Assembly: GCA_945873105.1 (NCBI GenBank)
Contig: CAMCBW010000058.1
Span: 1-32,807, forward strand
Reading direction: 5' to 3'
Length of the DNA: 32,807 nt
DNA from: Tangfeifania diversioriginum
GTDB taxonomy: Bacteria > Bacteroidota > Bacteroidia > Bacteroidales > Prolixibacteraceae
Shown here piece after piece: positions 18,243 to 25,727 of the stretch. The notes below the pieces were generated by a model. The model saw nothing but the letters and a program-made list of their open reading frames with translations, ran no database searches and was not told the origin of the DNA. The position numbers and the translations under genes were made by a program. Each line of letters opens with the position of its first letter. Position 1 is the first letter of the stretch.

Positions 18243-19335
18243 ATTTCTTCATGATCTGAATCTCTCTTACTGCATATATGCCATTTTCATCGACAGACCG
18301 TTTTTGAATCTTGTATTCGATGGGAAGGGTCAATGCTATCAGTCGGATCACCTCTTCAATTGGTTCGTTCTTAAACGTGGCTCTGTATTTGTAAGTTTTT
18401 ATTTGTTCGTCAGTAACTGTGATTCGAACATTGTACCAGCGGCTCAATCTCTTGAAAACATCGCAAAGGGACTCGTTGCGAAAAATTAGGAGTCCATCTT
18501 TCCAGGCATTGTATTGACTGGCATTGAGTGTAGTTGTCTTGTATTTTTTGGTTAGGTTATCAATAACAATTTTTTGATCCGGTTTCATTAACGCATTTAG
18601 ACCAATTGCTGGGTTGTCTACCAGAACAGATCCCTCCTGCAATACCACTTCTGTTGTCGTCTCTCCTTCCAGTGCTGCGACGCTGAAGATGGTACCCAAT
18701 ACCTTCACATCCAGGTTTGATGTTGTGACTACAAAGGGGAGATCTTTGTTTTTCGTAACCTCAAAGTATGCTTCTCCGATAAGCGTGACGTGGCGGTTTT
18801 GATTGAAATTCAAAGGATATTTCAATTTAGTATTGCTGTTGAGCCAGCCTTTGGATCCATCCGGCAGCCTAAATTGTGTTCGTGTACCGGGAGGAGCACA
18901 AATTTCAGCCCATGCAGAAGCATCCTCGTTCCCGCTGTGGAAATAGTTGAATGTTGTGTAAATAAGCAATGGGAGTAGTAAAATTGCTGCTATCTTGGAA
19001 TAGAACTGTATGAAACGTTTCTGAAAGCTGATGGGTCTGCATTGTTCGGCAAGAATTTGATGCCTAAGGTTCTCGTAAACCGATCGAAGATCTTTTGGAG
19101 ATTCTTCCGTGTTTACAGAGAATTCATTCCAATGTTGATGAATGGTAGTTTCAAGCTCGCTTCTCAAGGAATCATTTTCAAACCATGAAGCAATTCGTTT
19201 GTATTCCCGGTAGGAGTATTTTCCAGCAGAATAGTTCTTAAGCAAGCTGTAGTCGACCCTTTCTTCCATAGTTAATTGACTTTTTGTACCCATTTTATTA
19301 GGTTGGGTACAACTTATGTTATTGGTTATATCCAA
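18241..19335 (-). CDS. FecR-family anti-sigma factor
   Basis: Up to 364 residues. Likely real starts are the internal ATGs at 19293 (MGTKSQLT) or 19269 (MEERVDYSLL), because the first residues look non-native for the family. Layout: cytoplasmic sigma-binding N-terminus (about residues 25-100), one transmembrane helix (KIAAILLLPLLIYTTF, about 112-127), then the periplasmic FecR domain (APPGTRTQFRLPDGSKGWLN to VVLQEGSVLV), and a C-terminal DUF4974 domain (FKRLSRWYNVRI, YRATFKNEPIEEVIRLI) thought to dock with the STN domain of SusC. Role: holds the ECF sigma inactive until the transporter signals substrate. It lies 35 bases behind the sigma gene and 86 bases before susC. Confidence 0.93.
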   Translation of the reverse strand: MDITNNISCTQPNKMGTKSQLTMEERVDYSLLKNYSAGKYSYREYKRIASWFENDSLRSELETTIHQHWNEFSVNTEESPKDLRSVYENLRHQILAEQCRPISFQKRFIQFYSKIAAILLLPLLIYTTFNYFHSGNEDASAWAEICAPPGTRTQFRLPDGSKGWLNSNTKLKYPLNFNQNRHVTLIGEAYFEVTKNKDLPFVVTTSNLDVKVLGTIFSVAALEGETTTEVVLQEGSVLVDNPAIGLNALMKPDQKIVIDNLTKKYKTTTLNASQYNAWKDGLLIFRNESLCDVFKRLSRWYNVRITVTDEQIKTYKYRATFKNEPIEEVIRLIALTLPIEYKIQKRSVDENGIYAVREIQIMKK

Positions 19336-19370
19336 AAAGTTAAAAAACCCCTATCCGAAAAGAAGTTTTT

Positions 19371-19961
19371 TTATGCAATAAAAAGTAAAAAGAAAAGTTT
19401 GCTTGCAATTTTGTCGTCACTGAATGATTTCCGAAGAGAGTGCATGGCTTCAGTGATCTGATTCTCAACTGTTTTTTCAGATATTCCCATCTCAAGGGCA
19501 ATGGTGTGGATTGATTTCCCCTCTTTCTTTCGTTTCAGAAAAATTTCTTTGCGACGCGGGGGAAAAAGGTCGATAAGTTGATTGAGTTTGGAAATTAGTG
19601 TTTCATACTGGAGCTGCTCTTCCAAAATTGGGTTCTCGGAAGCCAGTGATTCAACCAAATCCAGGTGAAATTTTTGTTGTTGCACTTTTTTGTTAAAACC
19701 CTTCTGTATGGCATGAAAGGCAATGGTGAACAGATAGGATTGAAAGGAGGTATCCGTTTTAAGGGCGCTTCTGTTTGACCAGATCTTCATAAAAACCTCC
19801 TGAACCAAATCCTCGGAGTCCTTTTCTGATTTGAGATAAGAAAAGGTAAAACGGTACAATTTCTGACTATAAATCTCAAATAAATCTCCAAATGCCGAGA
19901 TGGAGCCACTTTTTAGGGAGACTATAAGATCTGCTTCTGATTGGGAATTAGAATTTTTCAA
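19371..19961 (-). CDS. ECF RNA polymerase sigma factor (FecI-like, Bacteroidota PUL type)
   Basis: 196 residues. Region 2 includes LYRFTFSYLKSEKDSEDLVQ and EVFMKIWSNRSAL (about residues 31-65). Region 4 is a helix-turn-helix: SIHTIALEMGISEKTVENQITEAMHSLRK (about 153-182). No region 3 is present, as expected for ECF factors. Upstream are the first codons MKNSNSQSEADLIVSL. Role: directs RNA polymerase to the susC/susD operon when released by the FecR protein encoded just downstream. ECF/anti-sigma control in Bacteroides is typical of PULs for host glycans such as mucin O-glycans, which fits the hexosaminidase/fucosidase/sulfatase set downstream. The gene starts 41 bases after the GH95 stop codon; no clear promoter is visible in that short gap. 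Confidence 0.93.
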   Translation of the reverse strand: MKNSNSQSEADLIVSLKSGSISAFGDLFEIYSQKLYRFTFSYLKSEKDSEDLVQEVFMKIWSNRSALKTDTSFQSYLFTIAFHAIQKGFNKKVQQQKFHLDLVESLASENPILEEQLQYETLISKLNQLIDLFPPRRKEIFLKRKKEGKSIHTIALEMGISEKTVENQITEAMHSLRKSFSDDKIASKLFFLLFIA

Positions 19962-20002
19962 AACCTGAAAAATGGGAAATTTGGTCAGTTAAAAGTAACA
20001 AT

Positions 20003-22288
20003 TTAATTGGTCAGAATTACGCTACCCCCTACCGGGAAATCGATGGACAGAATTTCTGCGTCAGTCACAATTTTTCCCTGCCAGCTAAATTTGGTCTTGA
20101 AGGGATTTTTCCCGAATGGGTTCTGCAACCGCAGTACCCCACCTTTTTCCGCCACTATAACTACTTCCCGAACTTTGCCCTCCCTCTTTTCTGCGGATAC
20201 CAGAAAGGCCCCCTGGCAACGCAAGGATTTAAATTCAACATCCTTCCAGGCTACCGGGATGGCAGGGAAAATCCGGACAGTACCTGTATGGCTCTGGATC
20301 AGCATCTCCTGGATTCCCGAAGCAAAGGCAAAGTTGCCCTCCAGCGTAAAAGGCCGGTACTTGAATTTGGAGTAACCCTTGTTGTGCTGTTCCCCATTGA
20401 CATGGAAACTGTTGGGCAGGCAGAAGTTTTCGGAGAAGATTCGAAGGGTTTCGGCGGCCTTCTCCCCCATGAAAGCGCGGGCATAGAGATTCCCCTGCCA
20501 GCTGTAGGAGTACCCACACCACCAGTCGGGACCGATTTTCTCCAGTTTTTTTAGGGTCTCAGCGATGATCTTCTGCTCCTTCTCGCCGTTTGACCAGTCG
20601 ATCACCCCAAGGGGATGCCATCCCACCAGGTGGGAGAAGTGACGGTGCGACTCCGCATAGGGATAATCCGGGGCAAAAGCCAGTCCGCCCTCTTGGTCGA
20701 GTGCATAATCGGGCCACTCCTTCAATTGCGCCTTCCACCGGGCCGCATCTGTGGGATTATTTACCAGAGCGGCAAGTTCAGCCGCCTTTTCAAAGGTCCA
20801 GCGAACAAAGGCCAGGTCGTAGTTGGTGGTCCGGGCAAACCAGGCCTCCAGGGCGTTGTTGTTTATCTCGGGACTCGAACTAAGTGGCAACCTTCGCTTT
20901 CCATCCTCTCCCCTAATAGATATTTCCTCCAGAAATACAGCGACCTCCCTGATCCAGGGATAGGCTCTCTCCCGCAGGAATTTTTCATCCTTTGAATAGA
21001 CCCAGTGGAGGTAAAAGTGCTGCGCCAGCCAGCAACCAACCGTAGGTCCGAAGGAGTATTGGATCCAACCACCCATGGGTTCACCCGTCAGGGTGGTTAC
21101 GCCCGGTACATTCATGCCGGAAGTCCCGAAATAGGTCCGGGTGTATTTTTTGAAGGTTTCACTGTAGTTCCACATCCAGTTGAGGAATCCCTCTTCCAAA
21201 TCGAGGTGGTTGGCAGAGTAGGCGGGCCAGTAGCTCAATTGGGTGTTCAGGTCGTGGTGAAAATCCCCTTTCCAGGGTGGAAGCTTCCCGTTGTCGGCAG
21301 TCCAGACGGCCTGAAGTGAAATGGGCGGAGCATCCGGACGGGCAGCTGCCCCGAATTTGTACTGTTCGAGGTACCACTGTTTTTCCAGGATGGGATCGGG
21401 CAGGAGGATGGCCGATTTGGCCCAGAAGCGGCTCCACCATTCGGTATGGTTTTGATATGCCTTCTCAAAGGAACTGGTTTTGAATTGATCAGTCAACTGC
21501 ATTCCGGCTGGTCTATTTCCCTCTTTTTCGGAGATGGAGGAGGTGATGGCCCATGCTCCAACCAGACTGTTGCCGGCATATTTCCAGGTTACTGCCACTT
21601 CGTATTCGAAACCGTTCCACCCTTTTTGACGGTAGACCATCCTGTTCGGTGTCGAAATAACTTTGCCCTGTTCATATCCCAGTCTTTGCAGATCCTGTCC
21701 GACAACGGAGTTTTCAGATACCGAGGTTCCCTCCTTTTGATAGGCAGGTGGAATCAACATCGGTTCCAGTCCATGCTCCAGCTTTTCGAACCGAAACCAA
21801 CCTGTGGATCCTGAGGCATCCACGAAAGTTTGCATTTTGGCTCCCTGTTCCCATATTACTTCGCACAAAGCATCCTGAAGGGTCAGTTTTACCTCTTTGA
21901 CCGGCCCAAGACCTTTGGTGTCAAATTCGATTGCTGCACCGGGGATTTTGGAGGGGGCCGCGTTGTTGTCGTAAGGGGTATCGAAAAGATCCTGAACGTT
22001 CTTGTAGGTCTTGTTTTTTACCTGTTCCTGTACCCAAAGGAAGCTGAATTCGGGTTTGCTCAGGTTGGCCATTGGGCGAAGGTCCCACAGATCGGCACGG
22101 TCGAGGGAGAAGCGCAGCCGGTCGCCTTTTTGCCATACAAGTGCTCCCTGCATGCCATTGCCGAGGGGAATTCCCTCATCCCAGGTGGCTGCCAGTTTGA
22201 GGAATTTCAGGTCGTGGGATCCGGAAAAGGAGGGAAACGCAATGGCCAGCAGGCAGAGGCAGGTGGCCAACATTTTCAGGATCTTCAT
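20003..22288 (-). CDS. GH95-like alpha-L-fucosidase/alpha-L-galactosidase, secreted
   Basis: 761 residues with a signal peptide (MLATCLCLLAIAFPSFS). The GH95 N-terminal beta-domain opens with EGIPLGNGMQGALVW (about 38-52). The (alpha/alpha)6 catalytic domain has HDLNTQLSYWPAY (about 345-357; the Asn-containing strand that positions water in GH95), LSSSPEINNN (about 469-478; likely general-acid Glu) and HRHFSHLVGWHPLG (about 548-561). Known GH95 enzymes cleave alpha-1,2-L-fucose by inversion or alpha-L-galactose, for example in xyloglucan, RG-II and mucin glycans. The sequence is shorter and more divergent in the first domain than classic members, so the exact specificity is open. It is translated from the same transcript as the PQQ-like gene (11-base gap). 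Base composition is distinctly more GC-rich than in the SusC/D block that follows. Confidence 0.8.
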   Translation of the reverse strand: MKILKMLATCLCLLAIAFPSFSGSHDLKFLKLAATWDEGIPLGNGMQGALVWQKGDRLRFSLDRADLWDLRPMANLSKPEFSFLWVQEQVKNKTYKNVQDLFDTPYDNNAAPSKIPGAAIEFDTKGLGPVKEVKLTLQDALCEVIWEQGAKMQTFVDASGSTGWFRFEKLEHGLEPMLIPPAYQKEGTSVSENSVVGQDLQRLGYEQGKVISTPNRMVYRQKGWNGFEYEVAVTWKYAGNSLVGAWAITSSISEKEGNRPAGMQLTDQFKTSSFEKAYQNHTEWWSRFWAKSAILLPDPILEKQWYLEQYKFGAAARPDAPPISLQAVWTADNGKLPPWKGDFHHDLNTQLSYWPAYSANHLDLEEGFLNWMWNYSETFKKYTRTYFGTSGMNVPGVTTLTGEPMGGWIQYSFGPTVGCWLAQHFYLHWVYSKDEKFLRERAYPWIREVAVFLEEISIRGEDGKRRLPLSSSPEINNNALEAWFARTTNYDLAFVRWTFEKAAELAALVNNPTDAARWKAQLKEWPDYALDQEGGLAFAPDYPYAESHRHFSHLVGWHPLGVIDWSNGEKEQKIIAETLKKLEKIGPDWWCGYSYSWQGNLYARAFMGEKAAETLRIFSENFCLPNSFHVNGEQHNKGYSKFKYRPFTLEGNFAFASGIQEMLIQSHTGTVRIFPAIPVAWKDVEFKSLRCQGAFLVSAEKREGKVREVVIVAEKGGVLRLQNPFGKNPFKTKFSWQGKIVTDAEILSIDFPVGGSVILTN

Positions 22289-22299
22289 AGACTGTGGTT

Positions 22300-23541
22300 T
22301 TATTGTTTCAGGTCGTACACCATCAGGGCATCGTTGTGCCTAAGATACAATTTCTTTCCGGCAATGACCGGATGGGCCCAATGTTCTGCCGTTCCAAGCG
22401 GAACTTTGAATTTGCTGAGGATGGTGAATTTTTCCGGATTTCCTTCTGCCAGCGCCATCTCGCCATCCTTTTCGGCATAACAATAGAAGAGCCCGTCGGC
22501 GTAAATGACAGGACCTCCTCCCAGTTCTTTGGCAATGTATTTGGTCAACCCGGTTGCAAGGTCAATGCAAAACCATTTGGGTTGCAGGTAGGCAGAACCA
22601 TACATGAATCCATCCTTGACAATAAAACCGCCCATCAGGTTGATAAACTCCTTGTTTCGCCAAACAATCTCCGCCTTTTTCCCGTCCGGGGAGAGCTGGA
22701 GCAAAACCAATCCGGAGCTGTCTTTCCGGGAGGCGCTGGATACCAGTAGTTTTCCATCAAAATAGTATGGAGTATTGGCATGAATCTTATTGTCCTGGAA
22801 CTGTTTGATCCGCCAGAACATCTCACCGGTTGCCGCATCCAGTCCGAGGATGGAGCTTGCCGTCAGGTTGGCAAACATTCTCCTGCCATTGTGGTTGAAA
22901 AGGATCGGAGAGCTGTAGGTCGCCGGTTCACCATATCCTGGACTTGCCCAAATTTTCTTGCCAGTGAAGCGGTTCAATGCAACCACGTTGTTGGTTTTTC
23001 CTCCGGGTGTACAGAAGAGGGTATCACCGCTGACCAGCAGGGATTCGGAGAATCCAAACTGAACCGAATCGCATTGAAAATCCCTGAAAAAATCGACACT
23101 CCACACTTTCTCCCCATCTTTGGCTTTCAGGCAATGAACTGCGCCATTCCCATTTTCGAGGTAGAGCAGGTCATCCACCACGGTTGGCGTAGAACGGGCA
23201 CCAGGAAATACAGCCACCCAATCCTTGCCGTAACTTTTCTTCCAAAGCAGCTTCCCATCAGGGTTGAAGGCGAAGAGGAAGCCCTCAGAGGTGAGCGTGT
23301 CTGGGATGCCAGTCACATATACCATCTCATTGGCAATGGCCACACTGCCCTGACCGGTTCCAAGTCCCACATAGGACCACAATAATTTGGGACCCTCGGC
23401 AGGCCATGTTTTCAGCAGGTTGGTTTCAGGATAGATTCCATCCCGGTTTGGTCCGCGCCACTGTGTTTGGGCCAAGGCCATGTAGGAGCCAGATACCAAT
23501 GTTACCAGGGCAAGTGTTAAGAGTGTTTTTTTGATTTTCAT
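22300..23541 (-). CDS. PQQ-like beta-propeller repeat protein, secreted
   Basis: 413 residues; signal peptide MKIKKTLLTLALVTLVSGSYMALAQ followed by TQWRGPNRDGIYPETNLLKTWP, the usual opening of PQQ_2-type propellers. Repeated blade motifs can be seen: GKLLWKKSYG, GEKVWSVDFF, GKKIWASPGYG, GEMFWRIKQF, DGLFYCYAEKDG. Each has the A/G-x-x-G-x-x-x-W tryptophan-docking pattern. Relatives are common in Bacteroidota and Planctomycetota polysaccharide loci and their role is mostly unknown; proposals include sugar oxidation, binding or assembly. No catalytic PQQ-dehydrogenase residues are recognisable to me, so I call it only a propeller protein. Co-transcribed with GH95. The 520-base leader region upstream is filled with repeats. 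Confidence 0.85.
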   Translation of the reverse strand: MKIKKTLLTLALVTLVSGSYMALAQTQWRGPNRDGIYPETNLLKTWPAEGPKLLWSYVGLGTGQGSVAIANEMVYVTGIPDTLTSEGFLFAFNPDGKLLWKKSYGKDWVAVFPGARSTPTVVDDLLYLENGNGAVHCLKAKDGEKVWSVDFFRDFQCDSVQFGFSESLLVSGDTLFCTPGGKTNNVVALNRFTGKKIWASPGYGEPATYSSPILFNHNGRRMFANLTASSILGLDAATGEMFWRIKQFQDNKIHANTPYYFDGKLLVSSASRKDSSGLVLLQLSPDGKKAEIVWRNKEFINLMGGFIVKDGFMYGSAYLQPKWFCIDLATGLTKYIAKELGGGPVIYADGLFYCYAEKDGEMALAEGNPEKFTILSKFKVPLGTAEHWAHPVIAGKKLYLRHNDALMVYDLKQ

Positions 23542-23645
23542 AAAGTAGTGTCCTGTTAATCGTTACAGGTTATAATTGCCATTCTTTTTTGATCATTTGT
23601 CACTTTCCGTCCGATCCTACCGGATTGATTTTTCCAATATTTTAA

Positions 23646-23741
23646 CGCGGACGGTGGACTCCCTGCGTTTCCTTCCCCGGGGTGTCGCTCCTTCGTCGCT
23701 TTACCCCGGGCTATTGATCTTTAACCCTTTCAGGGTAGATT
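23646..23741. repeat. Copy A of a ~95-bp dispersed intergenic repeat
   Basis: Begins CGCGGACGGTGGACTCC and contains CCCCGGGGT and ACCCCGGGCTA, which can pair as a hairpin. Copy B at 25476-25573 matches base for base over most of the first ~70 positions, with scattered substitutions. Both copies lie in gaps, in the same orientation, each next to an octamer array. The translated frame gives arginine/glycine/proline-rich spurious peptides. Confidence 0.8.
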
Positions 23742-23818
23742 CCCTAATCTTCCCTCTCGTGGTCAAAAACAGGATGCCATTGGTATTCCAATCCTCAGTC
23801 CGTAGTCTCTCTGGCTCG

Positions 23819-23930
23819 TTTCCCAATTTCTCCGTTTCCCCATTTCTCCGTTTCTCTGTTTCCCCGTTTCCCCATTTCTCCGTTTCTCTGTTTCCCCGTT
23901 TCTCTGTTTCCCCGTTTCAATATTTTTCTG
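23819..23930. repeat. Tandem array of 14 degenerate octamers (TTTCCCCG/TTTCTCTG type)
   Basis: Fourteen consecutive 8-base units in register, each starting TTT and mostly TTTCTCCG, TTTCCCCA, TTTCTCTG or TTTCCCCG. The final two units are diverged. The period is exactly 8 throughout, so the array is not coding-like. Confidence 0.85.
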
Positions 23931-23968
23931 ACATCTTCACGGACAACCACACAGGATTGCCCCTGCTC

Positions 23969-24064
23969 TCCCTCCGTCCCTAAGTCTCTCCGTCCCTAAG
24001 TCCCTAAGTCTCTTAGTCCCTTAGTCCCTAAGTCCCTTAGTCCCTAAGTCCCTAATTCTCTCCG
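23969..24064. repeat. Tandem array of 12 degenerate octamers (TCCCTAAG type)
   Basis: Twelve 8-base units in perfect register: TCCCTAAG, TCTCTTAG, TCCCTTAG, TCTCTCCG and similar. The last unit ends at the base before the CE7 stop codon (24065-24067). The same unit type occurs at 25618-25681. Confidence 0.88.
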
Positions 24065-25373
24065 TCATTTCCCTCCCGCCAGCTTCTCCAGCAGCCATTT
24101 CGCGGCCAGGGCGTTTTGCTCGGGGTAGGTCCAGTGGCCGGTCTCTTCAAAAATGGCCAAACTCTTGGGTGCCTGGATGACGTTGTAGGCGGAATACATC
24201 GAGGTAGGCGGACAGGTCACGTCGTTGTAACCCCAGGAATAGTAGCCGGGAGCCTTCACCTTGCGGGCAAAGTTTACCACATCGTAATATTTGGAGGTTT
24301 CAATTTTGTCTTTCTTGTTGTTGAAGGCCTTGTTGTATTCGTTGAACATGTGTGGCCATCCGCCGGCCCTGCCATGCAGGTAACCCGTTACATCACAGAG
24401 TGCGGGATAAAAGGCGGCAAGGAATTTCACCCTGGCATCCAAGCCTGCGGTGACGATCGACAACGCACCCCCCCTGGCTTCCACCCGTCACGCCGAGCGT
24501 GGAGCCGTCAAATTCGGGCAAGGAATACAAAAAGTCGATGGCCCTGACACAGCCGAGGTAGACCCGTTTGTAGTAATAGCGGTCGCGGTCGTCGAGGTTG
24601 TAAAAGGGATAACCATCCAAAACCGTTTTCCCAAGGTCGAGGTAGATGGAGGGATCCAACGTAACCGGGATGCCGTGAATGCCAATTTCGAAGGTAATCA
24701 CTCCATTTTCGGCCGTGGCTATATCTCCGCCATAGGGCCTCACACCGGCGCCCGGAACTTTGAGCAGGGCAGGATATTTGCTTGGTTTCTTAGGCATGCA
24801 CAATATACCGTAAAGGCGAACGCCCATTTTGTAATTCTGGATATTTGCCTGGTAAACATTGACCTTCTCGGTGCAACGATCGGGCAGTAAAGTCAGTTTG
24901 GCATCCAATGGTATTTTGGCAGCATCGGTTTTTGCCTTCTCCCAAAACTGGTCAAAATCTGCCGGTGATTCGGTGGTGGGCTGGATCTTTTCGGGTGCAT
25001 AGGCAGCGGTGGCCAGGTTTTCGTACCGTACCCCATCGATGGTGGCTGATACTTTGCAACGGAGGAAGCCAGCCTCCTTCAGGGTTCCTCCTTCGATCTG
25101 CAGCTTTCCTTCTTTCAGCAACGCTGAATCGCGTTTGGTGGGAACCATCTGCTCGGGCCCGACTTCGTACTTAATTTTGATGTTCTGAATTGGCTCACTG
25201 TTTTTGGTAACCAATACCTGGAATTTTACCGGTTCACCCTGTTTGTAGACCCAGTTTTGGTGGTCGGGAGTGACCATGATCTTCACCAGTCTCTCGATCG
25301 GTTGGGCAAACAATAGCGCAGAACTCAGCAGCAAGAAGAGTGAGAGTGCAACTTTAAATTTTGTATTTTGCAT
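24065..25373 (-). pseudogene. CE7-type acetyl esterase (AXE1 family), frameshifted at a G7 run
   Basis: Two overlapping frames together make one CE7-length protein of about 436 residues. The first frame begins at ATG 25371-25373 (MQNTKFKVALSLFLLLSSALLFAQ, a good signal peptide). It carries an extra N-terminal beta-domain, then the esterase fold, and reaches the nucleophile elbow GGSQGG (Ser about residue 299). There it runs into a G7 tract at about 24468-24474 and goes out of frame (CVVDRHRR and a premature end at 24393). Removing one G restores GGSQGG-ALSIVTAGLDARVKFL and continues in the second frame to ...EETGHWTYPEQNALAAKW, with the catalytic His near the end, stopping at 24065. CE7 enzymes deacetylate xylo-oligosaccharides or pectin-type glycans. 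The single-base indel may be a sequencing error, a real mutation or a switchable tract. It lies downstream of GH105 on the same strand. Confidence 0.85.
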
Positions 25374-25419
25374 TTGTTTATATTTTGTTGCTTGTTTGGT
25401 CATTTGTCTATTCCGTCCG

Positions 25420-25438
25420 CCCTTCGACAGGCTCAGGG
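25420..25438. repeat. REP-like short element
   Basis: CCCTTCGACAGGCTCAGGG, with short complementary ends (CCCT/AGGG). I recall near-identical strings dispersed in many bacterial genomes, so it is probably a REP-like or mobile repeat remnant. Only one full copy is seen in the window. Confidence 0.35.
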
Positions 25439-25475
25439 ACCAAAATTCTGATAGGAAAGGCTCAGTGCGTGCTAC

Positions 25476-25573
25476 CGCGGACGGTGAACTCCGTGCATTT
25501 CCTTACCCCGGGGTAACGCTCCTTCGTTGCTTAACCCCGGGCTACAATACTGTAACCGCTACGCGGTAGGATT
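25476..25573. repeat. Copy B of the ~95-bp dispersed intergenic repeat
   Basis: Same orientation and layout as copy A at 23646-23741: CGCGGACGGTGAACTCC, then TACCCCGGGGTAACG, then AACCCCGGGCTAC, ending GCGGTAGGATT. An inner stem AACG/CGTT adds to the CCCGGGGT/ACCCCGGG stem, so a folded RNA or cruciform is plausible. Confidence 0.8.
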
Positions 25574-25617
25574 TGAGATTTGGTTAAATAGTGGTAGAAA
25601 AATACCGGAGTTCAAAG

Positions 25618-25725
25618 TCTCCCAGTCTCTATGTCTCTATGTCCCTAAGTCTCTAAGTCCCTAAGTCCCCCAGTCCCTCCGTCATTTCCCAATTTTCCCA
25701 ATTTCCCAATTTTCACATTTCCCCG
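25618..25725. repeat. Composite octamer array downstream of GH105
   Basis: Eight 8-base units of TCTCTATG/TCCCTAAG/TCCCTCCG type (25618-25681), the trinucleotide TCA, then five units of TTTCCCAA type (two of them expanded or diverged) up to 25725. The TCCG-TCA junction is the same as at the end of the array beside CE7, where TCA is the CE7 stop codon read on the plus strand. Confidence 0.85.
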
Positions 25726-25727
25726 GG

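Larger units (their letters stand above)
23542..24064. other. 523-base repeat-filled gap between PQQ-like gene and CE7 gene
   Basis: There is no credible gene. A 135-codon plus-strand frame here is composed of repeat sequence and is rejected. From left to right the stretch holds about 100 bases of leader next to the PQQ gene, one copy of a ~95-bp dispersed repeat (23646-23741), a TTTCYCYR-type octamer array (23819-23930), about 38 unique bases, and a TCCCTAAG-type octamer array that abuts the CE7 stop codon. No clear promoter motif for the PQQ gene was found. Confidence 0.75.
25374..25727. other. 354-base gap between CE7 and GH105 genes
   Basis: No gene; plus-strand frames here are spurious. 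Contents: about 45 AT-rich bases of CE7 leader, a REP-like CCCTTCGACAGGCTCAGGG at 25420-25438, copy B of the dispersed repeat (25476-25573), then an octamer array ending just past the GH105 stop codon. No TAnnTTTG promoter for CE7 is visible, so it may be read through from GH105. Confidence 0.7.

Noticed and set aside
23576-23983. 135-codon plus-strand ORF
   Set aside because: It consists of the dispersed repeat and the octamer array, with low-complexity F/S/P translation; not a gene.
23819-24064. CRISPR array
   Set aside because: Units are 8 bases with no spacers of constant length and no cas genes nearby; these are tandem microsatellite-like arrays.
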